Assembly: GCF_026184235.1 (NCBI RefSeq)
Contig: NZ_CP110806.1
Span: 1,922,001-1,986,000 of the forward strand
Length of the DNA stretch: 64,000 nt
From: Cellulomonas sp. S1-8
Lineage (GTDB): Bacteria; Actinomycetota; Actinomycetes; Actinomycetales; Cellulomonadaceae
Direction of reading: 5' to 3'
Shown here in pieces: positions 16,914 to 26,999 of this stretch. The stretch's first letter is position 1; every line of letters starts with the position of its first letter. The position numbers and the translations under genes are program-made. The notes under the pieces are model-generated. The model was not told where the DNA came from and ran no database searches. It worked only from the letters and a program-made list of their open reading frames with translations.

Positions 16914-17597
16914 GTGCCCACGACCGACGACGAGACCGCCCTGCCCGACGAGCGATCCCGACCTGCTGCGATCCCCGGCGACGCCGCGAGCGTCGCCGGG
17001 GTCGCGGCGGTGGACCCGGCCCGGCGGCGTCGGCTCCTGCGGGCGCTGATCGCGCTCACCCTCGTCGTCCTGGTCGTCGACCAGCTCACCAAGGCCTGGG
17101 CCGTCGCGACGCTCGAGCCCGGGGACCGCACGCCGTTGCTGGGTGACCTGTTCGGCCTGCAGCTGGTCCGCAACCCCGGTGCCGCGCTCTCGATCGCGAC
17201 CGGCATGACGTGGGTCCTGACCATCGTCGCCACGGTCGTCGTCGTCGTCATCGTGCGGGTCTCGCGACGCATCGGGTCGCGCGGGTGGGCGGTCGCGCTC
17301 GGGCTGCTGCTCGGGGGTGCGCTCGGTAACCTCGTCGACCGGATGGTCCGCGAGCCCGGTCCGCTGGAGGGCCACGTCATCGACTTCCTCGCCTACGGAC
17401 GACTGTTCGTCGGCAACGTCGCCGACATCGCGATCGTCGTGGCCGCGGTGCTGATCGTGGGGCTGACGGCGCGGGGCGTGCACGTCGACGGCACCCGGGA
17501 CCCGGCCCACGACCAGGCGCCCGACGCCGGGCCCGACGACCCCCGCGCGGACGACACGTCCCCGCCCGCCGCGGACGTCCGGGACGGTGCCGCGTGA
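16914..17597 (+). CDS. lspA: LspA, lipoprotein signal peptidase (signal peptidase II)
   Basis: Membrane aspartyl protease that removes signal peptides from prolipoproteins. 227 residues with four membrane segments. The two catalytic aspartates are in GNLVDRM (near residue 142) and in VGNVADIAI (near 170); the N-terminal VVDQLTKAW box is also present. The N-terminal ~40 residues and the acidic Pro/Asp C-tail are longer than in the minimal enzyme. TAGACT at 16902-16907 sits 6 bases before GTG 16914, indicating a leaderless transcript. The stop overlaps rluD in GTGA. A possible client, a lipoprotein protease, is encoded at 31937-32671. Confidence 0.94.
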   Translation: MPTTDDETALPDERSRPAAIPGDAASVAGVAAVDPARRRRLLRALIALTLVVLVVDQLTKAWAVATLEPGDRTPLLGDLFGLQLVRNPGAALSIATGMTWVLTIVATVVVVVIVRVSRRIGSRGWAVALGLLLGGALGNLVDRMVREPGPLEGHVIDFLAYGRLFVGNVADIAIVVAAVLIVGLTARGVHVDGTRDPAHDQAPDAGPDDPRADDTSPPAADVRDGAA

Positions 17598-18529
17598 GCG
17601 GCACCCGTGCCCTGCCCGTGCCGGAGGGGCTGGCGGGGGAGCGGGTCGACGCCGCGCTCGCACGGCTGCTCGGGCTGTCGCGCACGCGCGCGGCGGAGCT
17701 GACGGCCGAGGGCGCCGTCCGGGTCGACGGGCGACCGGTGGGCAAGTCCGACCGGCTCGTCGCCGGCACCTACCTCGAGGTCGACCTCGCGCCGGCGGCG
17801 GCGGAGGTGCCCGTCGTGGTACCCGAGCCGGTCCCGGGCATGCGGATCGTCCACGACGACGACGACCTCGTGGTCGTCGACAAGCCGGTCGGGGTGGCGG
17901 CCCACCCGTCGCCGGGGTGGTCCGGGCCCACCGTGGTCGGTGCGCTCGCCGCGACCGGCTACCGCATCTCGACGTCGGGGTCGGCGGAACGGCAGGGGAT
18001 CGTGCACCGGCTCGACGCCGGCACGTCGGGCCTCATGGTCGTCGCCAAGAGCGAGCACGCCTACACGGTCCTCAAGCGCGCGTTCAAGGAGCGCACGGTC
18101 GAGAAGGTCTACCACGCGCTCGCGCAGGGGCACCCGTCGCCGACCACGGGCACCATCGACGCGCCGATCGGCCGCCACCCGTCGTCGGACTGGAAGTTCG
18201 CGGTCGTCGCGGACGGCAAGCCGTCGATCACGCACTACGAGGTCCTCGAGATGCTGCCGGGTGCCTCGCTCGTCGAGATCCACCTGGAGACGGGCCGGAC
18301 GCACCAGATCCGCGTGCACTTCGCGGCGCTGCGGCACAGCCTCGTCGGCGACCTCACCTACGGGGCCGACCCGGCGCTCGCGACGCGCCTCGGCGTGTCG
18401 CGGCAGTGGCTGCACGCGATGCGGCTCGGATTCGAGCACCCCGGCACCGGGCAGTGGTTCCAGGCGACCAGCGAGTACCCCGACGACCTCGTCGCGGGAC
18501 TCGAGACGCTCCGGGGCGCGTACTCCTGA
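17594..18529 (+). CDS. rluD: RluD/RluA family 23S rRNA pseudouridine synthase
   Basis: Converts uridines in 23S rRNA to pseudouridine. 311 residues: an N-terminal S4 RNA-binding domain (residues ~10-75, [22 protein letters not shown]) and the pseudouridine synthase core with the catalytic Asp in [15 protein letters not shown] (near residue 140) and the [12 protein letters not shown] motif. GTG 17594 overlaps the lspA stop; lspA-rluD adjacency is common. The precise target uridines cannot be read from sequence. Confidence 0.92.
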   Translation: MSGTRALPVPEGLAGERVDAALARLLGLSRTRAAELTAEGAVRVDGRPVGKSDRLVAGTYLEVDLAPAAAEVPVVVPEPVPGMRIVHDDDDLVVVDKPVGVAAHPSPGWSGPTVVGALAATGYRISTSGSAERQGIVHRLDAGTSGLMVVAKSEHAYTVLKRAFKERTVEKVYHALAQGHPSPTTGTIDAPIGRHPSSDWKFAVVADGKPSITHYEVLEMLPGASLVEIHLETGRTHQIRVHFAALRHSLVGDLTYGADPALATRLGVSRQWLHAMRLGFEHPGTGQWFQATSEYPDDLVAGLETLRGAYS

Positions 18530-18559
18530 GCGTCGGTGGGGCGACGTAGGATCGCCCGC

Positions 18560-21500
18560 ATGGCTGCTGGAGGATCCCCGGACCCGTCCTTCGTCCACCT
18601 CCACGTGCACAGCGAGTACTCGATGCTCGACGGCGCGGCGCGCATCGGCGAGATGCTCGACGAGGCCGCACGTCTGGGTCAGACGGCGATGGCGATCACC
18701 GACCACGGGTACCTGTTCGGTGCCTACGAGTTCTGGCAGAAGGCGACCGACCGCGGCATCAAGCCGATCATCGGGGTCGAGGCGTACGTCACCCCCGGCA
18801 CGAGCCGGTTCGACCAGAACCGTGTGCGCTGGGGCGAGGCGCACCAGGCCGCGGACGACGTCTCGGCCCGCGGCGCCTACACGCACCTGACGCTGCTGAG
18901 CCGCACCACCGAGGGCATGCACAACCTGTTCCGGATGGGGTCGCTGGCCTCGGTCGAGGGGCAGATGGGCAAGTGGCCGCGCATGGACCGCGAGCTGCTC
19001 ACGCGGTACGCGGACGGCCTGATCGCCTCGACCGGGTGCCCGTCGGGCGAGGTGCAGACCCGCCTGCGGCTGGGGCACTACGACGAGGCCGTGCGGGCGG
19101 CGGGCGAGCTGCAGGACATCTTCGGCAAGGAGTACTTCTACGTCGAGCTGATGGACCACGGGCTCGACATCGAGCGTCGTGTCCTCAAGGACCTGCTGCG
19201 CGTCGCCGAGGCCATCGACGCACCGCTCATCGCGACGAACGACCTGCACTACACGCGCGAGGAGGACGCGCACGCGCACGAGGTCCTGCTCGCGGTGCAG
19301 TCCGGGTCGACGCTCGACGAGCCCACGAGCGACAACGGCGGTTCGCGGTTCGCGTTCGGCGGCACGGGCTACTACGTGCAGTCCGCCGCCGAGATGCGTC
19401 GCACGTGGGCGGAGCTGCCCGAGGCGTGCGACAACACGCTCCTGGTCGCCGAGCAGTGCGAGGTGAAGTTCAACACCGGCGCCAACTACATGCCGCGCTT
19501 TCCCGTGCCCGCGGGCGAGAACGAGGACTCCTGGTTCGTCAAGGAGGTCCAGAACGGCCTGCTGCGGCGGTACCACGGCGCGATCCCGGACGCCGTGCGC
19601 GCGCAGGCCGACTACGAGACGGGGGTCATCACGCAGCTGGGGTTCTCCGGCTACTTCCTCGTCGTCGCCGACTTCATCAACTGGGCCAAGAAGCAGGGCA
19701 TCCGCGTCGGGCCGGGCCGCGGGTCGGCGGCCGGGTCGATGGCGTCGTACGCGATGGGCATCACCGAGCTCGACCCGCTCGAGCACGGCCTGATCTTCGA
19801 GCGGTTCCTCAACCCCGAGCGCGTGTCCTGGCCCGACGTCGACGTCGACTTCGACGAGCGGCGGCGCGGCGAGGTCATCCGGTACGTCACCGACAAGTAC
19901 GGCGACGACCGGGTCTGCCAGATCGTCACCTACGGCACCATCAAGGCCAAGCAGGCGCTGAAGGACGCGTCGCGCGTGCTCGGCTTCCCCTTCGCGATGG
20001 GGGAGAAGCTGACCAAGGCGATGCCGCCGGCGGTCATGGGCAAGGACATCCCGCTGTCGGGGATGTACGACCCCGAGCACCCGCGGTACGCGGAGGCGGA
20101 CGAGTTCCGGCAGGTCGTCGCGGCGGACCCGGAGGCGCAGCGCGTCCTGGAGACCGCGCGCGGCCTGGAGAACCTCAAGCGGCAGTGGGGCGTGCACGCG
20201 GCCGGCGTCATCATGTCCAGCGAGCCGCTGCTCGACATCATCCCGATCATGAAGCGCCCACAGGACGGCGCGATCATCACGCAGTTCGACCAGCCCGCGT
20301 CCGAGGCCCTCGGCCTGATCAAGATGGACTTCCTGGGCCTGCGCAACCTCACGATCCTCGACGACGCGCTCGAGAACATCGTGATGAACGGCAAGCCGGC
20401 GATCCTCATCGAGGAGGTCCCGCTCGACGACCCGCCGACGTACGAGCTGTTGGGACGCGGCGACACGCTCGGGGTGTTCCAGCTCGACGGCGGGCCGATG
20501 CGCTCGCTGCTGCGCCAGATGCGCCCCGACAACTTCGAGGACATCTCGGCCGTCATCGCGCTGTACCGCCCGGGGCCGATGGGCATGAGCTCGCACGTGA
20601 ACTACGCGCTGCGCAAGAACGGGCTGCAGGCGGTCGAGCCGATCCACCCCGAGCTCGTCGAGCCGCTCGAGGACGTCGTCGGCGTGACGCACGGCCTGAT
20701 CGTGTACCAGGAGCAGGTGCAGAAGGCCGCGCAGGTGCTGGCCGGGTACTCGCTCGGACAGGCCGACCTGCTGCGCCGCGCGATGGGCAAGAAGAAGCAG
20801 GAGGTGCTCGACAAGGAGTTCGTGCCCTTCCAGGCGGGCATGCGGGAGCGCGGCTACTCGGACGCCGCCATCAAGGCCGTCTGGGACGTGCTGGTCCCGT
20901 TCGCGGGGTACGCGTTCAACAAGGCGCACTCGGCCGCGTACGGCGTCGTGTCCTACTGGACGGGCTACCTCAAGGCGAACTACCCGACCGAGTACATGGC
21001 GGCGCTCCTCACGAGCGTGCGCGACGACAAGGACAAGTCGGCGCTGTACCTGGGCGAGTGCCGGCACATGGGCATCACGGTGCTGCCGCCGGACGTCAAC
21101 TCGTCGTCGGCGAACTTCACGGCCGTCGGCTCCGACATCCGGTTCGGGCTCACGGCCGTGCGCAACGTGGGCGCCAACGTCGTGGACGCGATCGTGGCGT
21201 CCCGGGAGGAGAAGGGCGCGTTCACGTCGTTCACCGACTTCCTCGACAAGGTGCCCGCGGTGGTCTGCAACAAGCGGACCATCGAGTCCCTCGTCAAGGC
21301 GGGGGCGTTCGACTCCCTGGGCCACCCGCGGCGGGCGCTGCTGCTCGTGCACGAGCAGGCGGTCGACGCGGTCATCGACGTCAAGCGCAAGGAGGCCACG
21401 GGCCAGTTCGACCTGTTCGCGGACCTGGCGGGCGACGACGAGACGGGCACGGGCATCGCGGTGTCGATCCCCGACCTGCCCGACTGGGACAAGAAGCAGC

Positions 21501-22123
21501 GGCTCGCGTTCGAGCGCGAGATGCTCGGCCTGTACGTCTCCGACCACCCGCTGTCGGGGCTCGAGCACGTCCTGTCGGCGCAGGCGGACGTCTCGATCGC
21601 GACGCTGCTGGCCGACGAGGCGCGCCCCGACGGGTCGACGGTCGTCGTCGCGGGCCTCGTGACGAGCCTGCAGCGCAAGATGTCGAAGCAGGGCAACCCG
21701 TGGGCAGCGGTGACGCTGGAGGACATGGCGGGCTCGGTCGAGATCATGTTCTTCGGCGAGACGTACCTCGCCTACTCGACGGTCCTGGCGGAGGACGCGG
21801 TGCTCGTCGTGCGCGGGCGGGTGCGGCAGCGCGACGACACCCTGCAGCTGCAGGCCATGGAGGTGTCGATCCCCGACACGTCGCAGGCCGCGGACTCGCC
21901 GGTGGTGGTCTCGCTCGCCGAGGGCCGCTGCACGCCGCCCGTCGTGGAGCGGCTGCGGGAGGTGCTCTCGACGCACCCGGGGGTGACCGAGGTGCACCTG
22001 CGGCTGACGAGCCCGGGCCGGGCGATCCTCATGCGGCTCGACGACGGCCTGCGGGTCGAGCGCTCGCCGTCGCTCTTCGGGGACCTCAAGGCCCTGCTCG
22101 GGCCGAGCTGCCTGGCGTCCTGA
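18560..22123 (+). CDS. dnaE: DnaE, DNA polymerase III alpha subunit
   Basis: Catalytic subunit of the replicative DNA polymerase. 1187 residues: N-terminal PHP domain (HLHVHSEYSMLDGAARIGEM at ~12-31), palm with the catalytic aspartates in PDVDVDFDERR (near 425), thumb and fingers, a helix-hairpin-helix region (~830-880), and an OB fold near 990-1070 (VVVAGLVTSLQRKMSKQGNPW). ATG 18560 is preceded by TAGGAT at 18547-18552 (7 bases), a leaderless arrangement; the open frame to 18536 is not used. It is of the DnaE1 type by length and PHP content. Confidence 0.97.
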   Translation: MAAGGSPDPSFVHLHVHSEYSMLDGAARIGEMLDEAARLGQTAMAITDHGYLFGAYEFWQKATDRGIKPIIGVEAYVTPGTSRFDQNRVRWGEAHQAADDVSARGAYTHLTLLSRTTEGMHNLFRMGSLASVEGQMGKWPRMDRELLTRYADGLIASTGCPSGEVQTRLRLGHYDEAVRAAGELQDIFGKEYFYVELMDHGLDIERRVLKDLLRVAEAIDAPLIATNDLHYTREEDAHAHEVLLAVQSGSTLDEPTSDNGGSRFAFGGTGYYVQSAAEMRRTWAELPEACDNTLLVAEQCEVKFNTGANYMPRFPVPAGENEDSWFVKEVQNGLLRRYHGAIPDAVRAQADYETGVITQLGFSGYFLVVADFINWAKKQGIRVGPGRGSAAGSMASYAMGITELDPLEHGLIFERFLNPERVSWPDVDVDFDERRRGEVIRYVTDKYGDDRVCQIVTYGTIKAKQALKDASRVLGFPFAMGEKLTKAMPPAVMGKDIPLSGMYDPEHPRYAEADEFRQVVAADPEAQRVLETARGLENLKRQWGVHAAGVIMSSEPLLDIIPIMKRPQDGAIITQFDQPASEALGLIKMDFLGLRNLTILDDALENIVMNGKPAILIEEVPLDDPPTYELLGRGDTLGVFQLDGGPMRSLLRQMRPDNFEDISAVIALYRPGPMGMSSHVNYALRKNGLQAVEPIHPELVEPLEDVVGVTHGLIVYQEQVQKAAQVLAGYSLGQADLLRRAMGKKKQEVLDKEFVPFQAGMRERGYSDAAIKAVWDVLVPFAGYAFNKAHSAAYGVVSYWTGYLKANYPTEYMAALLTSVRDDKDKSALYLGECRHMGITVLPPDVNSSSANFTAVGSDIRFGLTAVRNVGANVVDAIVASREEKGAFTSFTDFLDKVPAVVCNKRTIESLVKAGAFDSLGHPRRALLLVHEQAVDAVIDVKRKEATGQFDLFADLAGDDETGTGIAVSIPDLPDWDKKQRLAFEREMLGLYVSDHPLSGLEHVLSAQADVSIATLLADEARPDGSTVVVAGLVTSLQRKMSKQGNPWAAVTLEDMAGSVEIMFFGETYLAYSTVLAEDAVLVVRGRVRQRDDTLQLQAMEVSIPDTSQAADSPVVVSLAEGRCTPPVVERLREVLSTHPGVTEVHLRLTSPGRAILMRLDDGLRVERSPSLFGDLKALLGPSCLAS

Positions 22124-22131
22124 GGCGGGCG

Positions 22132-22344
22132 TCAGGCCTGGACGGTCGCCTGCCTGACGCCGCTCGGGAGGTCGACCTCGACGACGTCGCCGGGGCGTAG
22201 CTGCCGGCCGCGGCGGGACTCGGGCTCGCCGTTCACGGTGACCGCGCCGTCGTCGAGCAGCGCGCGGGCCTGGCCGCCGGTCTCAGCGATGCCGCCGAGC
22301 TTGAGGAACTGGCCGAGGCGGATGGGCTCGTCGTCGTGGGGCAC
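22132..22344 (-). CDS. Small S4-domain RNA-binding protein (YaaA/RlbA-like)
   Basis: Seventy-residue protein consisting of a single S4 domain: LGQFLKLGGIAETGGQARALL, then DGAVTVNGEPESRRGRQLRPGDVVEV. Such stand-alone S4 proteins bind structured RNA; the role is unknown in most species. The start is GTG 22344 on the minus strand; the frame continues upstream across the ArsR gene, which is shadow. It is convergent with dnaE with 8 bases between stops. It is too short to be listed separately from the longer open frame but the domain is unmistakable. Confidence 0.82.
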   Translation of the reverse strand: MPHDDEPIRLGQFLKLGGIAETGGQARALLDDGAVTVNGEPESRRGRQLRPGDVVEVDLPSGVRQATVQA

Positions 22345-22373
22345 GGCACCAGTGTGGCAGGAGCCCGCTAACC

Positions 22374-22393
22374 GTTGCGTTATATAACGCAAC
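22374..22393 (+). promoter_or_regulatory. Perfect 20-bp palindromic operator/promoter of the ArsR gene
   Basis: GTTGCGTTATATAACGCAAC is a perfect 10+10 palindrome and contains the best -10 candidate (TATATA, 22381-22386). It is one of the few AT-rich spots in the window. It lies just upstream of the ArsR-type gene, so a dimer bound here would block the promoter: classic autoregulation. Confidence 0.85.
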
Positions 22394-22410
22394 CTGGAAA
22401 GATGGGCGCC

Positions 22411-22794
22411 GTGCACCCGATGGACTCCCTGGGCGACCCCGTCCGCCGCCGCCTCGTCGAGCTCATCGGCGCCGGCGAACGGCCCGCGGGCGAGCTCGCC
22501 GCCGCTGCCGGCGCCGAGTTCGGCATCAGCCAGCCGGCCGTCTCGCGGCACCTGCGCGTGCTGCGCGAAGCGGGAGTGGTCGTCGCCCGGCCGCTCGGGA
22601 CGGTCCGGCTGTACGCCCTGCGGACCGAGGCGCTGGACGAGGTGGGGCAGTGGGCCGCGTCCGTCGTGCGCGCGTGGTCGCCGCGCCTCGACGCGCTCGG
22701 CACGGAGGTCGCACGTGGACGTCGCACGGTCAGGACGCACGGTGGGCACGACACCCCGACCGGGGCCCCCGCACGGCACGAGGAGGACGCATGA
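22411..22794 (+). CDS. ArsR/SmtB-type winged-helix repressor
   Basis: DNA-binding repressor, 127 residues, with the winged HTH at about 8-80 (DPVRRRLVELI, the helix GISQPAVSRHLRVLREAGVV, then the wing RPLGTVRLYAL). No ArsR-type Cys metal site is present, so it is probably the kind that pairs with an SRPBCC protein rather than a metal sensor. Start choice: GTG 22411 has GGAAAG 9 bases upstream; ATG 22402 and ATG 22420 are alternatives, while the start at 22375 would lie inside the operator. The stop overlaps the SRPBCC gene in ATGA. Confidence 0.85.
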   Translation: MHPMDSLGDPVRRRLVELIGAGERPAGELAAAAGAEFGISQPAVSRHLRVLREAGVVVARPLGTVRLYALRTEALDEVGQWAASVVRAWSPRLDALGTEVARGRRTVRTHGGHDTPTGAPARHEEDA

Positions 22795-23297
22795 GCACCC
22801 GCACCCCGCAGGACGGCACCGTCGCGATCGGCGACGACGGCGCCCGGGTCACCTTCCGCCGCGCGTTCCCGACGAGCCCGGAGGACCTCTGGCAGGCCCT
22901 CACCACACCGGACCGCGCGCGCCGCTGGATCGGCGCGCTGCACGGCGACCTGCGCCCGGCCGGCACCTACGAGCTGCGCATGGGGGACGACGACCCCGAC
23001 GCCGCTGACGTCGCGCGGGGCGAGATCCTCGCCTGCGAGCCGCCGGAGGCCCTCGAGCTCACCTGGCGGTTCCCCGGGGAGCCGGTCTCGCGCGTGCGGG
23101 TGACCGTCACGCCGGAGGCCGGCGGTGCTGTGCTGGTGCTCGCGCACACCGCGCTCGACGCGTCCGCCGCCCGCGGGTACGGCGGCGGCTGGCACGTGAT
23201 CCTCGACCAGCTCGACGACCACTGCGCCGGACGGCCGGTCCGCCCCTGGGACGAGCTGTTCCCGGACCGCGCGGCCCGCTACGACGACGCCGGCTGA
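22791..23297 (+). CDS. SRPBCC (AHSA1-like) domain protein
   Basis: 168-residue START/Bet v1-like fold: RRAFPTSPEDLWQALTTPDRARRWIG at the N-terminal strand-helix, EPPEALELTWRFPGEP, and a C-terminal helix GGWHVILDQLDDHCAG. These proteins have a hydrophobic ligand cavity; ligand unknown. ATG 22791 overlaps the ArsR stop and GGAGG lies just upstream, so the two are co-translated. The pair ArsR-SRPBCC is a recurrent module in actinobacteria; the SRPBCC protein presumably works on whatever signal relieves repression, but that is inference. Confidence 0.85.
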   Translation: MSTRTPQDGTVAIGDDGARVTFRRAFPTSPEDLWQALTTPDRARRWIGALHGDLRPAGTYELRMGDDDPDAADVARGEILACEPPEALELTWRFPGEPVSRVRVTVTPEAGGAVLVLAHTALDASAARGYGGGWHVILDQLDDHCAGRPVRPWDELFPDRAARYDDAG

Positions 23298-23351
23298 TCG
23301 CCGTCCGGACCGCGCGGCGGGGACCGGCGGTCGCGGCCTAGACTCGACGCC

Positions 23352-24674
23352 GTGATCTCCCGCATCGACCTGCGCGGTCGTCGTCCCTCACGTCGTGAGC
23401 TGCTCGCCGAGCTGCCCCGGGCCGAGCTCGACGTCGAGCACGCGACCGAGGTCGTCGCCCCGATCCTCGAGGCCGTCCGCACCCGGGGCGCCGCCGCGCT
23501 GCGCGAGCTGTCCGAACGCCTCGACGGCGTGCGGCCCGTGCACCTGCGGGTGCCGGCCGACGTCGTCGCCGACGCCGCCGCCGCGCTCGACCCGCAGGTG
23601 CGGGCCGCGCTCGAGGAGACGATCGTGCGCGTGCGCCGCGTGCACGCCGCGCAGCGCCCGCAGGACTTCACGGTCGACGTGGCGCCCGGCGCGCAGGTGC
23701 GGCAGCGCTGGCTGCCCGTCCGGCGCGTGGGGCTCTACGTGCCCGGCGGGCTCGCGGTCTACCCGTCGTCGGTCGTCATGAACGTCGTCGCGGCGCAGGA
23801 GGCCGGGGTCACCTCGCTCGCGGTCGTCTCGCCGCCGCAGAAGGACCGTGGCGGCCTGCCCGACCCGGTCGTGCTGGCGACGTGCGCGCTGCTCGGCGTC
23901 GACGAGGTCTACGCGGTCGGCGGCGCGCAGGCCGTCGCGATGCTCGCGTACGGGGCCGCGGGCAGCGACGACGTGGACGGCGAGACGCTGTGCGAGTCCG
24001 TCGACGTCATCACCGGCCCCGGCAACGTGTACGTCACGGCCGCCAAGCGGATGGTGCGCGGGCTCGTCGGCATCGACTCCGAGGCCGGGCCGACCGAGAT
24101 CGCGATCCTTGCCGACGCGACGGCCGACCCCGTGCACGTCGCCGCGGACCTCGTGTCCCAGGCCGAGCACGACCCGCTGGCCGCGGCCGTGCTGGTCACG
24201 CCGTCGGTCGAGCTGGCCGGCGCCGTCGAGGCCAAGCTCATCGACCGCGTGGAGATCACGGCGAACCGCGAGCGGGTCGTCACCGCGCTGCGGGGCTCGC
24301 AGTCGGCGATCGTGCTGGTCGACGACCTCGAGGCGGGCCTGGACGTCGTCAACGCGTACGGCGCCGAGCACCTCGAGATCCAGACGGTCGACGCCGCGGC
24401 GTGGGCCGACCGCGTCACGAGCGCCGGGGCGATCTTCGTCGGCCCGTGGTCACCCGTCTCGCTCGGCGACTACATGGCCGGATCGAACCACGTCCTGCCC
24501 ACGGGCGGCTGCGCGCACTTCGCCAGCGGGCTCGGTGTGCACTCGTTCCTGCGTGCCGTGCAGGTCATCGAGTACGACGCGGACGCGCTCGCGGCCGTCG
24601 CCGACCGCGTCGTCGCGCTCGCCGAGGCGGAGCGCCTGCCGGCGCACGGCGAGGCGATCCGCGCACGGTTCTGA
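23352..24674 (+). CDS. hisD: HisD, histidinol dehydrogenase
   Basis: Zinc/NAD enzyme catalysing the last two steps of histidine synthesis (histidinol to histidine). 440 residues. Visible signatures include [16 protein letters not shown], the NAD/zinc region [39 protein letters not shown] and the zinc-ligand region [23 protein letters not shown] at 23339-23344 lies 7 bases before GTG 23352, so translation is probably leaderless. It is separated from hisC by a convergent recQ gene, so the his genes here are at least two transcription units. Confidence 0.96.
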   Translation: MISRIDLRGRRPSRRELLAELPRAELDVEHATEVVAPILEAVRTRGAAALRELSERLDGVRPVHLRVPADVVADAAAALDPQVRAALEETIVRVRRVHAAQRPQDFTVDVAPGAQVRQRWLPVRRVGLYVPGGLAVYPSSVVMNVVAAQEAGVTSLAVVSPPQKDRGGLPDPVVLATCALLGVDEVYAVGGAQAVAMLAYGAAGSDDVDGETLCESVDVITGPGNVYVTAAKRMVRGLVGIDSEAGPTEIAILADATADPVHVAADLVSQAEHDPLAAAVLVTPSVELAGAVEAKLIDRVEITANRERVVTALRGSQSAIVLVDDLEAGLDVVNAYGAEHLEIQTVDAAAWADRVTSAGAIFVGPWSPVSLGDYMAGSNHVLPTGGCAHFASGLGVHSFLRAVQVIEYDADALAAVADRVVALAEAERLPAHGEAIRARF

Positions 24675-24697
24675 GCGCCGGCGGGCGCCCGCGCTCA
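24672..24697. terminator. Hairpin between convergent hisD and recQ, including both stop codons
   Basis: TGAGCGC (24672-24678) pairs with GCGCTCA (24691-24697), with an inner GGC/GCC stem. The TGA of hisD and the stop of recQ on the other strand form the two arm ends. It is probably a bidirectional terminator. Confidence 0.6.
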
Positions 24698-26911
24698 GCC
24701 GACGCCGAGCACGAACGGCAGCACCTCGGTCGCACCCGCGCGCCGCAGCAGGCGACCGGCGACCGTGAGCGTCCACCCGGTGTCGGTGCGGTCGTCGACG
24801 AGCAGCACGCGCTGCCCGGCGACGCCCGCGGCGACCTCGGGCGGCAGATCCAGGTGCCGTAGCACGTCGGCGAGGCGCTGGGCCGAGTTGACGTCGTGCC
24901 GCGACGGCGACCCGGTCGGGACCAGTGCGCCGAGCAGCGGCACCCCGAGCAGGCGCGCCGTGCCCGCGGCCAGGTGCTCGACCAGCGCAGCACGGGTCTG
25001 CGACGCGACCGCGACGACCACGTCGACCTGCGGCTCCCAGGCCTCGAGCACGGTGCGGACCGCAGGACGGAGCGAGCCCGGCAGCTCCGTCGGCACCTGC
25101 TCGCGCAGGGCCTCGCGCAGCGGCCCACCCCAGCCGAGGGCGTCGAGGCGCCCCACGGCACGCCCCTCGCCGGTCTGCTCGTCGGCAGCGATCTTCCCCT
25201 TGAGGTCCAGGCCGAGGGCCGACAGGCCGCTGGGCCACTGCCGCCGCGCCGTGACGGGCTCACCGGGCACGGCGAGCAGGTCGCGCGCGTGGTCCACCGC
25301 CGTCGCGTCCGGCACTGCGCCGACCGCGGTGCCGGTGCACCGGTCGCACCGGTCGCACCGCCACCCGTCGGGCAGGTCCGGGTCGTCGAGCGCGGCGCGC
25401 AGGAAGGCCATGCGGCACCCCTCGGTCGCCTGGTAGTCGAGCATCGTGCGCTGCTCGGCACGGCGGGCGGCCGTCACGCGGGCGTACCGCTCACCGTCGT
25501 ACGCCCACGGCTGCCCGGTGGACTCCCACCCGCCGCGCACGCGCCGCACCGCGCCGTCGACGTCGAGCACCTTGAGCATGCCCTCGAGCCGGCTGCGGCG
25601 CAGGCTCACGAACGTCTCGAGCCCGGCCGTCGAGAGGGTGCCGTGCGCGTCGAGCGCGGCGAGCGTGGCCCGGACCTGGTCCTCCGGTGGGAACGCCGTG
25701 GAGGCGAACCACTCCCAGATCGCCTGGTCGTCGTGACCCGGCAGCAGCACGACGTCGGCGCGCGCCGTCGCACGCCCGGCGCGGCCGACCTGCTGGTAGT
25801 ACGCGATGGGGGAGGACGGCGCGCCGACGTGCACGACGAACCCGAGGTCGGGCTTGTCGTAACCCATGCCGAGCGCCGACGTCGCGACCAGCGCCTTGAC
25901 GCGGTTGGCGAGCAGGTCGGCCTCGGCGTGCTCGCGCTCGGTCGGGTCGGTCTGCCCGGTGTACGCCCGCACGTCGAGGCCCGCGGCCCGCAGGTGCGCG
26001 GTGACCTGCTCGACCGCGGCGACCGTCAGGCAGTACACGATGCCCGAGCCCTCGAACGTCCGGAGCGTCGCGGCGAGCCACGCGAGCCGGGTCGCGACGT
26101 CCGGCAGCGTCGTGACCTGCAGCCGCAGGCTGGGGCGGTCGAGCGTGCCGCGCAGCACGAGCGTGCCGTCCGCGCTCGTGCCGTCGGTCCTCGTCCCGTC
26201 CGTGCTCGTCCCGTCCGTCGACGGATCGCCGTCGTGCGCCGGGTCGTGGGTGACGGCGAGCTGCTCGGCGACGTCCGCGGTCACGCGCGCGTTCGCCGTC
26301 GCGGTCGTCGCCAGCACGGGGACGCCGGGCGGCAGGTCCGCGAGCAGCGTGCCGATGCGCCGGTAGTCGGGCCGGAAGTCGTGCCCCCAGTCCGACACGC
26401 AGTGCGCCTCGTCGACCACGACGAGTCCGGCGTCGCTCGCGAGCCGCGGCAGCACCTCGTCGCGGAACCCCGGGTTGTTGAGGCGCTCGGGGGAGACCAG
26501 CAGGACGTCGACCTCGCCGGCGGCGATGCGCGCGTGCACGCCGTCCCAGTCCTGCTGGTTGGCGGAGTTCAGCGTCTCGGCCGCGATGCCGGCCCGGCGC
26601 GCGGCGTCGACCTGGTTGCGCATGAGCGCGAGCAGGGGCGAGACGATGATGGTCGCGCCGCGCGGGGGACCGGCCGCCCCGCGGCGCAGCAGCGCGGTGG
26701 CGACGAAGTACACGGCCGACTTGCCCCAGCCCGTGCGCTGCACGACGAGCACCCGGCGCCGGTCGGCGACCAGCGCCTCCACGGCCTGCCACTGGTCGTC
26801 GTGCAGGCGCGCGTCGTCGCGGCCGACGAGGGCGCGCAGCACCTCCTCGGCCTGCTCGCGCAGCGCGGTGCGATCGACGACGGTCGCGGGAGCGGCGGTG
26901 TCCGGGGGCAT
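24695..26911 (-). CDS. recQ: RecQ-type ATP-dependent DNA helicase fused to a phosphoribosyltransferase-like domain
   Basis: 3'-5' DNA helicase, 738 residues. Walker A is TGWGKS (60-65), the DEAH box lies in [17 protein letters not shown] (near 165), then helicase C-terminal motifs ([22 protein letters not shown]) and a cysteine cluster typical of the RecQ zinc domain ([10 protein letters not shown] to CDRCDRC, ~505-530). The last ~200 residues are not HRDC; they end with [15 protein letters not shown] (~700-714), a PRPP-binding loop of type I phosphoribosyltransferases. A tandem (S/T)DGT repeat lies at residues ~229-249. ATG 26911 is 7 bases after a minus-strand TACGCT box (leaderless); the frame upstream is shadow. 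Confidence 0.9.
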   Translation of the reverse strand: MPPDTAAPATVVDRTALREQAEEVLRALVGRDDARLHDDQWQAVEALVADRRRVLVVQRTGWGKSAVYFVATALLRRGAAGPPRGATIIVSPLLALMRNQVDAARRAGIAAETLNSANQQDWDGVHARIAAGEVDVLLVSPERLNNPGFRDEVLPRLASDAGLVVVDEAHCVSDWGHDFRPDYRRIGTLLADLPPGVPVLATTATANARVTADVAEQLAVTHDPAHDGDPSTDGTSTDGTRTDGTSADGTLVLRGTLDRPSLRLQVTTLPDVATRLAWLAATLRTFEGSGIVYCLTVAAVEQVTAHLRAAGLDVRAYTGQTDPTEREHAEADLLANRVKALVATSALGMGYDKPDLGFVVHVGAPSSPIAYYQQVGRAGRATARADVVLLPGHDDQAIWEWFASTAFPPEDQVRATLAALDAHGTLSTAGLETFVSLRRSRLEGMLKVLDVDGAVRRVRGGWESTGQPWAYDGERYARVTAARRAEQRTMLDYQATEGCRMAFLRAALDDPDLPDGWRCDRCDRCTGTAVGAVPDATAVDHARDLLAVPGEPVTARRQWPSGLSALGLDLKGKIAADEQTGEGRAVGRLDALGWGGPLREALREQVPTELPGSLRPAVRTVLEAWEPQVDVVVAVASQTRAALVEHLAAGTARLLGVPLLGALVPTGSPSRHDVNSAQRLADVLRHLDLPPEVAAGVAGQRVLLVDDRTDTGWTLTVAGRLLRRAGATEVLPFVLGVG
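26163..26222 (-). repeat. Four tandem 15-bp units inside recQ
   Basis: Units at 26163-26177, 26178-26192, 26193-26207 and 26208-26222 are variants of gtcccgtccgtgctc. On the coding strand they read as repeats of (S/T)xDGT. The unit length is a multiple of three, so copy-number change would keep the frame. They encode a flexible loop between helicase motifs. Confidence 0.8.
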
Positions 26912-26999
26912 GTCCGGCAGCGTACGTCGGCACGCCGACACGGACCGGCGGGCGGGAGGCGCGGCCGGCTGCGGCGTCGCTGAACCTAGACTCAGGGGC

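Noticed and set aside
17393..21997. 1534-residue antisense open frame opposite lspA-rluD-dnaE
   Set aside because: Its translation is Arg/His/Val-rich with no domain, and it mirrors strong genes on the other strand; such shadows are normal at this GC content.
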